Shown one piece after another: positions 1 to 7,122 of a stretch of DNA of 13,065 bases. How positions within the stretch are numbered: the first letter of the stretch is position 1; each line of letters starts with the position of its first letter. Origin of the DNA: Betaproteobacteria bacterium (GTDB lineage Bacteria; Pseudomonadota; Gammaproteobacteria; Burkholderiales; SG8-39); assembly GCA_009693345.1 (NCBI GenBank), contig SHXL01000063.1:1-13065 (forward strand), in the 5' to 3' direction. The notes beneath the pieces are model-generated. The model was not told the origin of the DNA and searched no databases. It was given only the letters and a program-made list of their open reading frames with translations. A program made the position numbers and the translations under genes.

Positions 1-71
1 ACTGCTGTACGAAATACATGCGCAGCATGCGATCCATACCGGGCGGCAAACAATTGAAGATCGTGAAGTGA
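1..71 (+). CDS. 3' end of an unidentified upstream gene (partial, tentative)
   Basis: The reading frame starting at base 3 is open from the window edge to a TGA at 69-71, three bases before the next start codon. It encodes about 22 residues ending in GGKQLKIVK. About two thirds of its codons end in G or C, which fits the GC-rich coding style of the region better than the other two plus frames, which end in TGA at 55-57 and TAG at 80-82. The frame ending at 80-82 would overlap the next gene by 8 bases and cannot be excluded. A sigma-factor gene would be the natural upstream partner of an anti-sigma-like gene, but the visible residues do not show that. The family is not recognisable from so short a piece. 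Confidence 0.25.
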   Translation, partial: CCTKYMRSMRSIPGGKQLKIVK

Positions 72-74
72 GAA

Positions 75-737
75 ATGGATAGCGCGTCCCAGGACGATGC
101 AGAGCTGAAGGCGCTGTCGCAGGCGTTGCACCAGCTCTACGATCCGGTGCTGGACGAAACCGTGCCAGCGCGGCTGCACGCGCGCCAGCGCTGGCGCGCG
201 ATCGCGATTGCCGCCGGCTGGGTCATAGCAGGGATTTGCGTCGGCACGCTCGCGGGCTGGCAGTTGCACGCCTCGCGCTCGATGGTGGCGCTGCAAACGG
301 AAGTGCCGGGCTTCGTCAAACGTGCCGCGGTCGCACATGCCACTTATTCGCCTGAAGTACGCCACCCAGTCGAGGTGAGTGCCGAACAGGAGCAGCACCT
401 GGTGGCGTGGCTCTCCAAGCGCTTGGGCGCTCAGGTGCGCGCGCCCAAGCTCGACGCGCTCGGCTACAGCCTGGTCGGCGGACGACTGCTTCCCGGCGAC
501 AACGGGCCCGTGGCGCACTTCATATACCAGACCGAAAAAGGGCGCCGCATCACCTTGTATGTGCGCACGGAAGGAACGGAGAACCGCGAGACCGCGTTCC
601 GTTACGCGACCGAGGGCAACGTGAAAGTGTTTTACTGGATCGACCGCAAGATCGGTTATGCGCTTTCTTCGGCGGACCTCGGCAGAGAAGATCTGATCAA
701 GGTCGCCAATGCGGTCTACCAGCAGTTGAATCCCTAG
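75..737 (+). CDS. Putative transmembrane anti-sigma factor-like protein (220 aa)
   Basis: The protein has a short polar N-terminus, one hydrophobic segment at about residues 42-62 (IAIAAGWVIAGICVGTLAGW) preceded by the basic stretch RQRWR, and a C-terminal domain of about 150 residues likely to be periplasmic. The stretch YDPVLDETVPARL (residues 22-34) just before the membrane segment closely resembles the juxtamembrane part of proteobacterial anti-sigma factors (RsiW/ChrR-like annotations). Such proteins usually have about 40 more N-terminal residues carrying a sigma-binding, often zinc-binding, domain. Here an in-frame TGA at 69-71 rules out an upstream extension, and no HxxxCxxC motif is present. 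The protein may therefore be an N-terminally shortened or zinc-free version. The ATG at 75 has only a weak Shine-Dalgarno-like stretch just upstream. The stop lies 2 bases from that of the convergent FAH-family gene. The anti-sigma role is inferred from similarity; no sigma-factor gene is visible in the window. Confidence 0.6.
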   Translation: MDSASQDDAELKALSQALHQLYDPVLDETVPARLHARQRWRAIAIAAGWVIAGICVGTLAGWQLHASRSMVALQTEVPGFVKRAAVAHATYSPEVRHPVEVSAEQEQHLVAWLSKRLGAQVRAPKLDALGYSLVGGRLLPGDNGPVAHFIYQTEKGRRITLYVRTEGTENRETAFRYATEGNVKVFYWIDRKIGYALSSADLGREDLIKVANAVYQQLNP

Positions 738-739
738 AC

Positions 740-1606
740 CTACTGGTCGTAGGCGTCTGCGACGCGGATGTCGAAGCGTCCGACGCGCTCGATTTCCGCG
801 GTGATCAGGTCGCCGGGCTTGACCGGTCCGACGCCCTCCGGCGTGCCGCTGAAAATCAGGTCGCCGGGGTAGAGCGTGTACATGCTGGTCGCGTACGCAA
901 TCAGCTTGTGCACGTTGTAGATCATGCGCGCGGTGCTGCTGTCCTGGCGGATTTCGCCGTTGACTTTGAGAGAGAGCCGAAGGTTGTTCGGGTCGGGCAC
1001 CTCGTCTTTCGTCGTCAGCCAAGGCCCGCAGACCGCATAGGTATCCACCGATTTGCGCCAAGACGGCATCTCCGGCCCGCGAATCGTCATGTCTAGCCCG
1101 ATAGCGTAGCCGGCGACGAAATCGAGCGCATTCTCTACTGTCGCCTTCCGGCACTCGCGGCCGATCACCACCGCCAGCTCGATCTCATGATCGTTTCGCC
1201 GCTCCGGCATGCGCAGCCGGATCGGCTCCCCCGGCCCGATCAGCGCGCTCGTCGCCTTCAGGAACAGGCCCCAGTCGGTAATGTGATCCAGCTTGCGGCC
1301 GCCGCCGAGCTTCGGATCGGCCTTGGCTTCGTCGATGTGCTTCTGGTAATTGATCGGCGCATTGACGATCTTGCCCGGGTTGGCGACTGGCGAATTGAGG
1401 GTTACCGCGGAGAGTTTGCGCCGCGACGCGCTTGCCGCGAGGGTCCTGGCGCGCTGCGCGACACGCTCGAGATTCACGATCAACGGGTCGCCCGGCGCGA
1501 TCGGCCAGCGCTGCGCCGGAATCGCATCGAGCGCAGCCGAGATGTCCAGCACGTCGTCGCCTTCGACCAGGCCAAGCCGGTCGTCGTCAAATCTGCAGAG
1601 CTTCAA
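740..1606 (-). CDS. Fumarylacetoacetate hydrolase (FAH) family protein (288 aa)
   Basis: Enzymes of this family hydrolyse, decarboxylate or isomerise 2-oxo acids and acylpyruvates in the cytoplasm with a divalent metal, often in aromatic-compound breakdown. The architecture is a short N-terminal domain (about 1-70) followed by the FAH catalytic domain (about 75-285). Expected metal ligands are E141 and E143 in HEIELAVVIG and D172 in GYAIGLDMT. H90 and E93 in NYQKHIDE match the catalytic His-Glu pair of FAHD1-type members. K185 and the segment SGTPEGVGPVKPGD (253-266) are also typical. The start is TTG at 1606-1604: it matches the family N-terminus (MKLCRF) and overlaps the stop of the upstream NYN gene as TTGA, so translation is probably coupled. 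No separate Shine-Dalgarno site is visible. The substrate cannot be told from sequence; isomerase/decarboxylase of the homoprotocatechuate type or acylpyruvase are possible. Confidence 0.9.
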   Translation of the reverse strand: MKLCRFDDDRLGLVEGDDVLDISAALDAIPAQRWPIAPGDPLIVNLERVAQRARTLAASASRRKLSAVTLNSPVANPGKIVNAPINYQKHIDEAKADPKLGGGRKLDHITDWGLFLKATSALIGPGEPIRLRMPERRNDHEIELAVVIGRECRKATVENALDFVAGYAIGLDMTIRGPEMPSWRKSVDTYAVCGPWLTTKDEVPDPNNLRLSLKVNGEIRQDSSTARMIYNVHKLIAYATSMYTLYPGDLIFSGTPEGVGPVKPGDLITAEIERVGRFDIRVADAYDQ

Positions 1607-2394
1607 GCGCGCGCCGCCGGACGGATCAGGTAGCCGCCGGATTTCTCGTCGCGCGCGAGCGTGATGAGCTTTCTCTTTTCCACTTCCTCCAGCAGGTCGG
1701 AAAACGCTTTGAATCCGTAGTAGGACTCGTTGAAGCCCGGATTGCGGCGCTTGAGCGCCTGCTTGATCATGGAGCCCCAGATGCGCTCGCCCTCGCCGCG
1801 CTCGGCGATCAGCGCCTGCAGGGTCTCGATCACCAGGTCGAAGGCCTCGTGCTGCTTGTCGCTGCCCGCAGGGCTGGTTTCCTTGCGCTTTTTCGCGGCG
1901 CGCCGCTTCGATTCATCCTCGCGCACCAGGTCATCGTAGTAGATGAACTCGTTGCAGTTGGCGATGAGCAGGCCCGAGGTCGAGTTCTTCACCCCGACGC
2001 CGATCACCACCTTGGCGTTCTCGCGCAGCTTGGACACCAGCGGGGAGAAGTCAGAATCTCCGCTGATGATTACAAATGTATCGACGTGGCCCTTGGTGTA
2101 GCAGAGGTCGAGTGCATCGACCACCATGCGGATATCGGCGGAGTTCTTGCCGGACTGGCGAACGTGCGGGATCTCGATCAGCTCGAACGATGCCCCGTGC
2201 ATGCCGGCCTTGAATTCCTTGTAGCGCTCCCAGTCGCAGTAGGCCTTTTTCACCACGATCGAGCCCTTGAGCAGCAATCTCTCCAGCACGCGGCCGATGT
2301 CGAATTTCTCGTACTTGGCATCGCGCACGCCCAGGGCGACGTTCTCGAAGTCGCAGAAGAGCGCCATGTTGCGTGTTTCCTGGCTGGCGGCCAT
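1603..2394 (-). CDS. NYN domain - OST-HTH/LOTUS putative ribonuclease (263 aa)
   Basis: The N-terminal two thirds is a NYN (PIN-like, LabA/Limkain-type) metal-dependent nuclease domain. Conserved acidic positions are visible: D15 in FCDFEN with N18, D87 in KNSADIRMVVD, and D113/D115 in ISGDSDFSPL. A basic linker (KRRAAKKRKE, about 160-170) leads to a C-terminal OST-HTH/LOTUS domain (about 182-258; QALIAERGEGERIWGSMIKQ, then ESYYGFKAFSDLLEEVEK and GGYLIRP). The combination suggests an RNA-binding endoribonuclease; its targets are unknown. The start is set at the ATG at 2394-2392 because GGAGG (complement of 2403-2407) lies 8 bases upstream. The open frame runs back to 2523, but that part would overlap the divergent ThDP enzyme gene. 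The stop overlaps the TTG start of the FAH-family gene, so the two form an operon. Why a nuclease is paired with a catabolic enzyme is unclear. Confidence 0.88.
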   Translation of the reverse strand: MAASQETRNMALFCDFENVALGVRDAKYEKFDIGRVLERLLLKGSIVVKKAYCDWERYKEFKAGMHGASFELIEIPHVRQSGKNSADIRMVVDALDLCYTKGHVDTFVIISGDSDFSPLVSKLRENAKVVIGVGVKNSTSGLLIANCNEFIYYDDLVREDESKRRAAKKRKETSPAGSDKQHEAFDLVIETLQALIAERGEGERIWGSMIKQALKRRNPGFNESYYGFKAFSDLLEEVEKRKLITLARDEKSGGYLIRPAARA

Positions 2395-2402
2395 GTTTCG
2401 AT

Positions 2403-2407
2403 CCTCC
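2403..2407 (-). promoter_or_regulatory. Shine-Dalgarno site deciding the NYN gene start
   Basis: The minus strand reads GGAGG followed by an 8-base spacer (ATCGAAAC) and the ATG at 2394-2392. This is the only strong ribosome binding site in the spacer, and it selects this start over the longer open frame and over the next internal ATG (M10). Confidence 0.8.
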
Positions 2408-2419
2408 GGTTCAGTGCCG

Positions 2420-2429
2420 ATGCTAGCAT
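2420..2429. promoter_or_regulatory. Palindromic candidate bidirectional promoter (extended -10) between NYN and ThDP genes
   Basis: ATGCTAGCAT is a perfect 10-base palindrome in the 42-base divergent spacer. On each strand it reads TGC-TAGCAT, an extended -10-like element (TGn followed by a hexamer matching TATAAT at four positions). Leftward transcription would start near 2413, giving a leader of about 19 bases that contains the NYN Shine-Dalgarno site. Rightward transcription would start near 2436, right at the ATG at 2437. No good -35 hexamer is seen on either side. It could equally be a regulator binding site or chance. Confidence 0.4.
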
Positions 2430-2436
2430 TCCACGG

Positions 2437-3978
2437 ATGAACGGCGCAGAAGGCCTTGCCCGCACGCTCGTGGCCTGCGGCCTCGATACCTGCTTTGCCA
2501 ATCCCGGCACCTCCGAGATGCATTTTGTATCGGCGCTTGACCGGGTGGCTGGCCTGCGCTGCGTGCTCGGACTGGCCGAGACGGTGGTTGCCGGCTGTGC
2601 CGACGGTTATGCGCGCATGGCCGGCAGGCCTGCGGCAACGTTATTGCATTGCGGCCCCGGCCTGGGCAACGCGATTGCCAACCTGCACAACGCAAGGCGC
2701 GCCCATTCGCCTGTCGTCAACATCGTCGGCGACCATGCCACCTACCATCGGCAATACGATGCGCCGCTCACCGCCGATATCGAGGGGCTGGCGCGTACCG
2801 TATCGTCCTGGGTACGCACCTGTACCAGCGCACGCACGGTCGGCGCGGACGCCGCAGCGGCAGTGCAGGCGGCGCGCACCCCCCCGGGCGGAACCGCAAC
2901 GCTGATCCTGCCTGCGGATTGTGCGTGGAACGAAGGCAGTGAGCCGGGCACGCCCCTTGCCCCGCCGGCCGCCACCGCGGTGGCGCCGGAAGTGGTGAAC
3001 GGAATCGCGCGAGTCCTGCGCTCGGGTTTGCCGTCGATGCTGCTGCTCTCGGGCGCCGGGCTCGGCGAGCGCGGTTTGAGGGCGGCGCAACGCGTGGCGT
3101 ACGCGACGGGCGCTGAGCTGCGTACGCCGACCCAGGTTCCACACATGGCGCGCGGCCGCGGGCGCGCCCCTGTAGACCGGATTCCGTATGTCGTGGATGC
3201 CGCGCTCAAGGTGCTCAAGGACACACGGCATCTCGTGCTCGCGGGCGCGAAGGCACCGGTTGGATTCTTTGCCTATCCCGGCAAGCCGAGCACGCTATGG
3301 CCGGAGGACTGCGCCGTGCATGTGCTCGCCGGCGTGGAGCAGGATGTCGTCGGAGCGTTGGAAGCGCTGGCCGACGAACTGGGCGCGCCGGTGAAGGCGC
3401 CGTCACGTGAGGAAGTGCAGCAACCCGAACTGCACGGCGGGCCGTTCAAACCCAAGACATTCGGCCTTACGCTGGCAGCACTATTGCCGGAGAACGCCGT
3501 CGTCGCGGAAGACGCGGTGACATCAGGGCGGGCGTTGTTTCCGCTTACCTGGGGGGCGGCGCCGCACGATTGGATCCAGATAACCGGCGGCGCTATCGGG
3601 CATGCATTTCCTGCAGCGACGGGCGCCGCAATCGCCTGCCCCGGCCGCAAGGTGGTGTGCCTGTCGGCTGATGGTGCGGGCATGTATTCCCTGCAAGCGC
3701 TCTGGACCCAGGCGCGCGAGAAGCTGGACGTCGTGAATATCGTATTTGCGAACCGGCGTTACGCGATCCTGCAGGGGGAGCTCACGGCAGTCGGCGCGCA
3801 GCCCGGGCCGGCGTCAAGCGAACTGTTTGATCTCGCGCGCCCAGAAATTCGCTGGACGAAACTGGCCGAGGGAATGGGTGTGGAAGCAGCGAGGGTGGAG
3901 ACGCTGGAGTCTTTCGCCGATGTTTTCACTTCGGCCCGGGCGCGGCGCGGGCCGTTCCTGATCGAATTCGTGATCTAG
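2437..3978 (+). CDS. ThDP-dependent acetolactate synthase large subunit-like enzyme (513 aa)
   Basis: This is a full-length member of the thiamine-diphosphate decarboxylase/synthase family (IlvB, benzoylformate decarboxylase and relatives). The N-terminal pyrimidine-binding domain (about 1-165) has NPGTSEMHF (22-30) and the cofactor-activating glutamate E48 in GLAETVVAGCADGYARM. A central domain follows (about 185-330). The C-terminal pyrophosphate-binding domain has the ThDP motif in variant form: SADGAG with D412, then N439 in FANRRYAIL about 26 residues later (usual GDG...NN). This variant is common in the uncharacterised 'acetolactate synthase large subunit' branch, which is usually encoded without an IlvN-type regulatory subunit; none is seen here. 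The substrate is therefore uncertain, and it need not belong to branched-chain amino acid synthesis. The ATG at 2437 fits the family N-terminus (MNGAE) but has no Shine-Dalgarno site. The frame stays open upstream to 1432, but that part is antisense to the NYN and FAH genes. The stop TAG abuts the stop of the RND gene. Confidence 0.87.
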   Translation: MNGAEGLARTLVACGLDTCFANPGTSEMHFVSALDRVAGLRCVLGLAETVVAGCADGYARMAGRPAATLLHCGPGLGNAIANLHNARRAHSPVVNIVGDHATYHRQYDAPLTADIEGLARTVSSWVRTCTSARTVGADAAAAVQAARTPPGGTATLILPADCAWNEGSEPGTPLAPPAATAVAPEVVNGIARVLRSGLPSMLLLSGAGLGERGLRAAQRVAYATGAELRTPTQVPHMARGRGRAPVDRIPYVVDAALKVLKDTRHLVLAGAKAPVGFFAYPGKPSTLWPEDCAVHVLAGVEQDVVGALEALADELGAPVKAPSREEVQQPELHGGPFKPKTFGLTLAALLPENAVVAEDAVTSGRALFPLTWGAAPHDWIQITGGAIGHAFPAATGAAIACPGRKVVCLSADGAGMYSLQALWTQAREKLDVVNIVFANRRYAILQGELTAVGAQPGPASSELFDLARPEIRWTKLAEGMGVEAARVETLESFADVFTSARARRGPFLIEFVI

Positions 3979-6900
3979 CTAGGGCGCCCTGTTCGGTGCC
4001 TGCGGGCCTGCCGGTGCCGGAATGCCGCTCAGCGGCCGCGCTGCGCGCGCTTTGCGACTCTCGGCCAGCCACTGCTGCAGGCGCTCGAAATGCAGGTAGA
4101 TCACGGGCGTGATGTACAAGGTCAGGATCTGCGACAGCAGCAGGCCGCCGACCACCGCAAGGCCAAGCGGCATGCGCGCGCTGCCGCCAGCACCGAAGCC
4201 GATCGCGATCGGCAGGCTGCCCATCAGCGCGGCGGCGGTAGTCATCATGATTGGCCGGAAGCGGACGATGCCCGCTTCGTAGATCGCCGTCTCGGGCCGC
4301 TTGCCTTCCTTGCGCTGTGCCTCGATCGCAAAGTCGATCATCAGGATCGCGTTCTTCTTCACGATGCCGATCAGCATGATGATGCCGACGAAGGCATACA
4401 TGTTGAGCTCGACGCCGAACGCCATCAGGGTCACCAGCGCCCCCAAGCCCGCGGTCGGCAGGCCGGACAGGATCGTGAGGGGGTGGATGAAGCTCTCGTA
4501 GAGGATGCCGAGCACGAGATAAATCACGAACACGGCGAACAGCAGCAGCAGCCCCATGCCCTGCAAGGACGCCTGGAACGCCTGCGCGGCGCCTTGGAAC
4601 GAGGCATTGATGGTTGCGGGAATCTGCAGCGTGGCCATCTCGCGCCGGACCTCGTCGATCGCCTGCGACAGCGCTACGCCGGGACGCAGATCGAAGGAAA
4701 TCGTGACGGAGGGCAACTGGCCGAGGTGCGTCACCGACAGCGGTCCCACGCTGTAACTCAGCTGCGCCACGGAATTGAGCGGTACCAGGGCGCCGCTCGA
4801 AGACCGCACGTAAAGCATGGCGAGCGCGGACGGGTCCTGCTGGTAGCGTGGCTCGAGTTCCAGGATTACCCAGTACTGGTTGGTTGCGGTGTAGATGGTC
4901 GATACCTGCTGCGAGCCGAAGGCGAAGCCGAGCGTGTTCTCGATCGCCTGCGGCGAGACGCCGAGCGCCGCGGCCCTCTCGCGATTTATCTCCACGTTGA
5001 CCTGCGGGCGCGCGATCTGCAGGTCTGTCGACACGTCGATGATGCCCGGCAGCGAGCGCAGCTTCTGCTCGATGCGAGGCGCCCACTGATAGAGCTGCTC
5101 GGTGTTGGGACCCTGGATCACGTACTGGTAGGGACTCTTGGTGAGCGAGCCGATGCGGATCGTGGGCACGTTCTGCACGAAGGCCTTCATGCCGACCACC
5201 TTGGCGAGCTTCGGGCGCAGGCCCCGCACGACTTCGTCGGCCGGCTTCCTCTTGCCGTAGGGCTTGAGCGCGATGGTGATGCGGCCGATGTTGATCGCGG
5301 AGTTGTTGTTGCTCGCCCCGATGAACGACATGATGGCCTCGATGTTTGGGTCCTGGCGCACGATATCGGCAACCTGGCGCTGCAGGTCCACCATGCCGTC
5401 GAAGGAAACGTCCTGCGGACCCTCGGTGAAGATGAACAGCTGGCCGGAGTCCTCGCTCGGCAGGAAACCCTTGGGCGCCCGCGCGAACAGCACTCCCGTG
5501 ACTACGCATATGACGAGAAACGCGATCAGGGTGACGCGCTGGTGCGCGAGCACCCAGCGCAGCGTGCCGCCATAGAAATCTCGCCAGGCATCGAAGCCGC
5601 GCTCGAATGCCATGAAAAGACGGCCGTGCCGCAGGTCCGGATCATGCGGCTTCAGGATGCGGCTGCACATCATCGGCGTCAGGGTAAGCGAGACGAAGCC
5701 GGAAATCAGCACGGCGACAATGATCACCACCGCGAACTCGTGCAGCAGGCGCCCGAGGATGCCGCCCATGAAGAACACCGGAATGAACACCGCGGCCAGC
5801 GAAATCGTCATCGAGACGATGGTGAACGCGATTTCCCTCGAGCCATCGAGCGTGGCCTGCATCACGCTCTTGCCCATTTCGATGTGGCGGCTGATGTTCT
5901 CCAGCATCACGATGGCGTCGTCGACCACGAAGCCGACGCACAGGGTGAGCGCCATCAGCGAGATGTTGTCGATGCTGAGGCCAAATGCGTACATCAGCGA
6001 GAAGGTGCCGACGATGGACATCGGCAGCGCCACGCTCGGGATGATGGTCGCCGGAATATTGCGCAGGAAAATGAAGATCACCAGCACCACCAGCGCCAGC
6101 GCGAGCAGCAGTGTGAACTCGACTTCCGCCACCGAGGCGCGGATCATCACCGTGCGGTCATAGAGAATATCGATGCCGACGCTCGGCGGCAATTCGGCGC
6201 GGAAGGTGGGCAGCAGTTTCCTGACTGCATCCACCACTTCGATGGTATTGGTTCCGGGCTGGCGCTGGATCGCCAGCACGATGCCGCGCTTTTCCTTGAA
6301 CCAGGCCGCCACCTTGTTGGTCTGCACGCTGTCAATGACGCGGCCGATCTCGCTCAGGCGCACCGGATTGCCATTGCGGTAGGTGACGATGATCGACTGG
6401 AATGCCTTGGCGTCATAGAGCTGGCCCGTGGCCTGCACCGCGAACATGCGGTCCTTGCCGTAGAGCGTGCCGGTGGGCAGGTTGACATTGGCGCTCGCGA
6501 CAGCCTGCTGCACCTCGTTCATGCTGATCCCGCGCGCCGCAAGCGCACTCGGGTCGACCTGCACCCTTACGGCATATTTCTGCTGGCCGAAGATCTGTAC
6601 CTGGGCGACGCCGCTGATGGTCGAGATGCGTTGCGCGAGATAGGTTTCGGCGTACTCGTTGACCGTCGATATCGGCAACACGTCCGAGGTAAGCGCGAGA
6701 AAGAACACCGGAAATTCCGCCGGATTTACCTTGCGGAACGATGGCGGCGTCGGCATCGCCGGCGGCAGCAGGCGCGCGGTCGCCGCGATCGCCGAATTCA
6801 CGTCCTGCGCGGCGGCGTCAATGGCGCGATCGAGGTTGAACTGGATCGTCACTGAAGTCGAACCCTGGCCGCTAACCGAGGTCATCGAGTCTATGCCCGC

Positions 6901-7122
6901 GATCGTGGAAAACTGCTTTTCCAGAACCGTCGCCACCGCGGAGGCCATCGTTTCCGGCGAAGCACCGGGAAGCTCCGCCGTCACCTGGATCGTCGGATAG
7001 TCGATGCTGGGCAACTGGCTTACCGGAAGAAGGCGAAAAGCGGCCACGCCGAAAATCAGGATGCCAATCATGACCAGCACCGTCATGATCGGGCGGCGGA
7101 CAAAGATTTCCGAAAGATTCAC
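3979..7122 (-). CDS. RND efflux transporter permease, HAE-1/MdtB-MdtC-like (1047 aa)
   Basis: This is the inner-membrane proton/drug antiporter of a tripartite efflux pump and has the full length usual for the AcrB/MdtB class. The N-terminus SEIFVRRPIMTVLVMIGILI holds the start of TM1. A large periplasmic loop follows (about 35-335), then the TM2-TM6 block (about 335-480). The proton relay residues D401 and D402 (GFVVDDAIVMLEN) and the partner lysine (K922/K923 in GIVKKNAILMIDF) are present. A second porter loop follows, then the final TM block from about 860 and a Pro/Ala-rich tail. The sequence is closer to the MdtB/MdtC/MuxB type than to AcrB, by eye. The start is GTG at 7122-7120, overlapping the adaptor gene's stop as GTGA, so translation is probably coupled. 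Only one permease gene is present, unlike the paired MdtB/MdtC arrangement. Substrates cannot be predicted. Confidence 0.95.
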   Translation of the reverse strand: MNLSEIFVRRPIMTVLVMIGILIFGVAAFRLLPVSQLPSIDYPTIQVTAELPGASPETMASAVATVLEKQFSTIAGIDSMTSVSGQGSTSVTIQFNLDRAIDAAAQDVNSAIAATARLLPPAMPTPPSFRKVNPAEFPVFFLALTSDVLPISTVNEYAETYLAQRISTISGVAQVQIFGQQKYAVRVQVDPSALAARGISMNEVQQAVASANVNLPTGTLYGKDRMFAVQATGQLYDAKAFQSIIVTYRNGNPVRLSEIGRVIDSVQTNKVAAWFKEKRGIVLAIQRQPGTNTIEVVDAVRKLLPTFRAELPPSVGIDILYDRTVMIRASVAEVEFTLLLALALVVLVIFIFLRNIPATIIPSVALPMSIVGTFSLMYAFGLSIDNISLMALTLCVGFVVDDAIVMLENISRHIEMGKSVMQATLDGSREIAFTIVSMTISLAAVFIPVFFMGGILGRLLHEFAVVIIVAVLISGFVSLTLTPMMCSRILKPHDPDLRHGRLFMAFERGFDAWRDFYGGTLRWVLAHQRVTLIAFLVICVVTGVLFARAPKGFLPSEDSGQLFIFTEGPQDVSFDGMVDLQRQVADIVRQDPNIEAIMSFIGASNNNSAINIGRITIALKPYGKRKPADEVVRGLRPKLAKVVGMKAFVQNVPTIRIGSLTKSPYQYVIQGPNTEQLYQWAPRIEQKLRSLPGIIDVSTDLQIARPQVNVEINRERAAALGVSPQAIENTLGFAFGSQQVSTIYTATNQYWVILELEPRYQQDPSALAMLYVRSSSGALVPLNSVAQLSYSVGPLSVTHLGQLPSVTISFDLRPGVALSQAIDEVRREMATLQIPATINASFQGAAQAFQASLQGMGLLLLFAVFVIYLVLGILYESFIHPLTILSGLPTAGLGALVTLMAFGVELNMYAFVGIIMLIGIVKKNAILMIDFAIEAQRKEGKRPETAIYEAGIVRFRPIMMTTAAALMGSLPIAIGFGAGGSARMPLGLAVVGGLLLSQILTLYITPVIYLHFERLQQWLAESRKARAARPLSGIPAPAGPQAPNRAP

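Noticed and set aside
739..753. Small hairpin CCTAC-TGGTC-GTAGG at the first convergent junction, as a terminator
   Set aside because: The stem is only 5 base pairs, there is no T-tract on either side, and it lies largely inside the FAH-family coding end.
1432..2436. Long 5' extension of the ThDP enzyme frame, which could suggest an 848-residue fusion protein
   Set aside because: The extension is antisense to the FAH-family and NYN genes, shows no domain, and the enzyme's family N-terminus falls exactly at the ATG at 2437.
2395..2523. Longer NYN protein starting at 2523
   Set aside because: The extra 43 residues resemble no NYN protein, overlap the divergent ThDP gene, and the strong GGAGG site points to 2394.
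3981..3990. Palindrome AGGGCGCCCT next to the ThDP/RND stop codons, as a terminator or operator
   Set aside because: It lies within the RND coding end, has no loop or T-tract, and GC-rich palindromes of this length are common in such DNA.
4090..6855. 921-residue open frame on the plus strand opposite the RND permease
   Set aside because: It is fully antisense to a gene with clear RND motifs, its composition is extreme (rich in His, Arg, Asp and Gln) with no recognisable domain, and long antisense frames are expected opposite GC-rich codon-biased genes.
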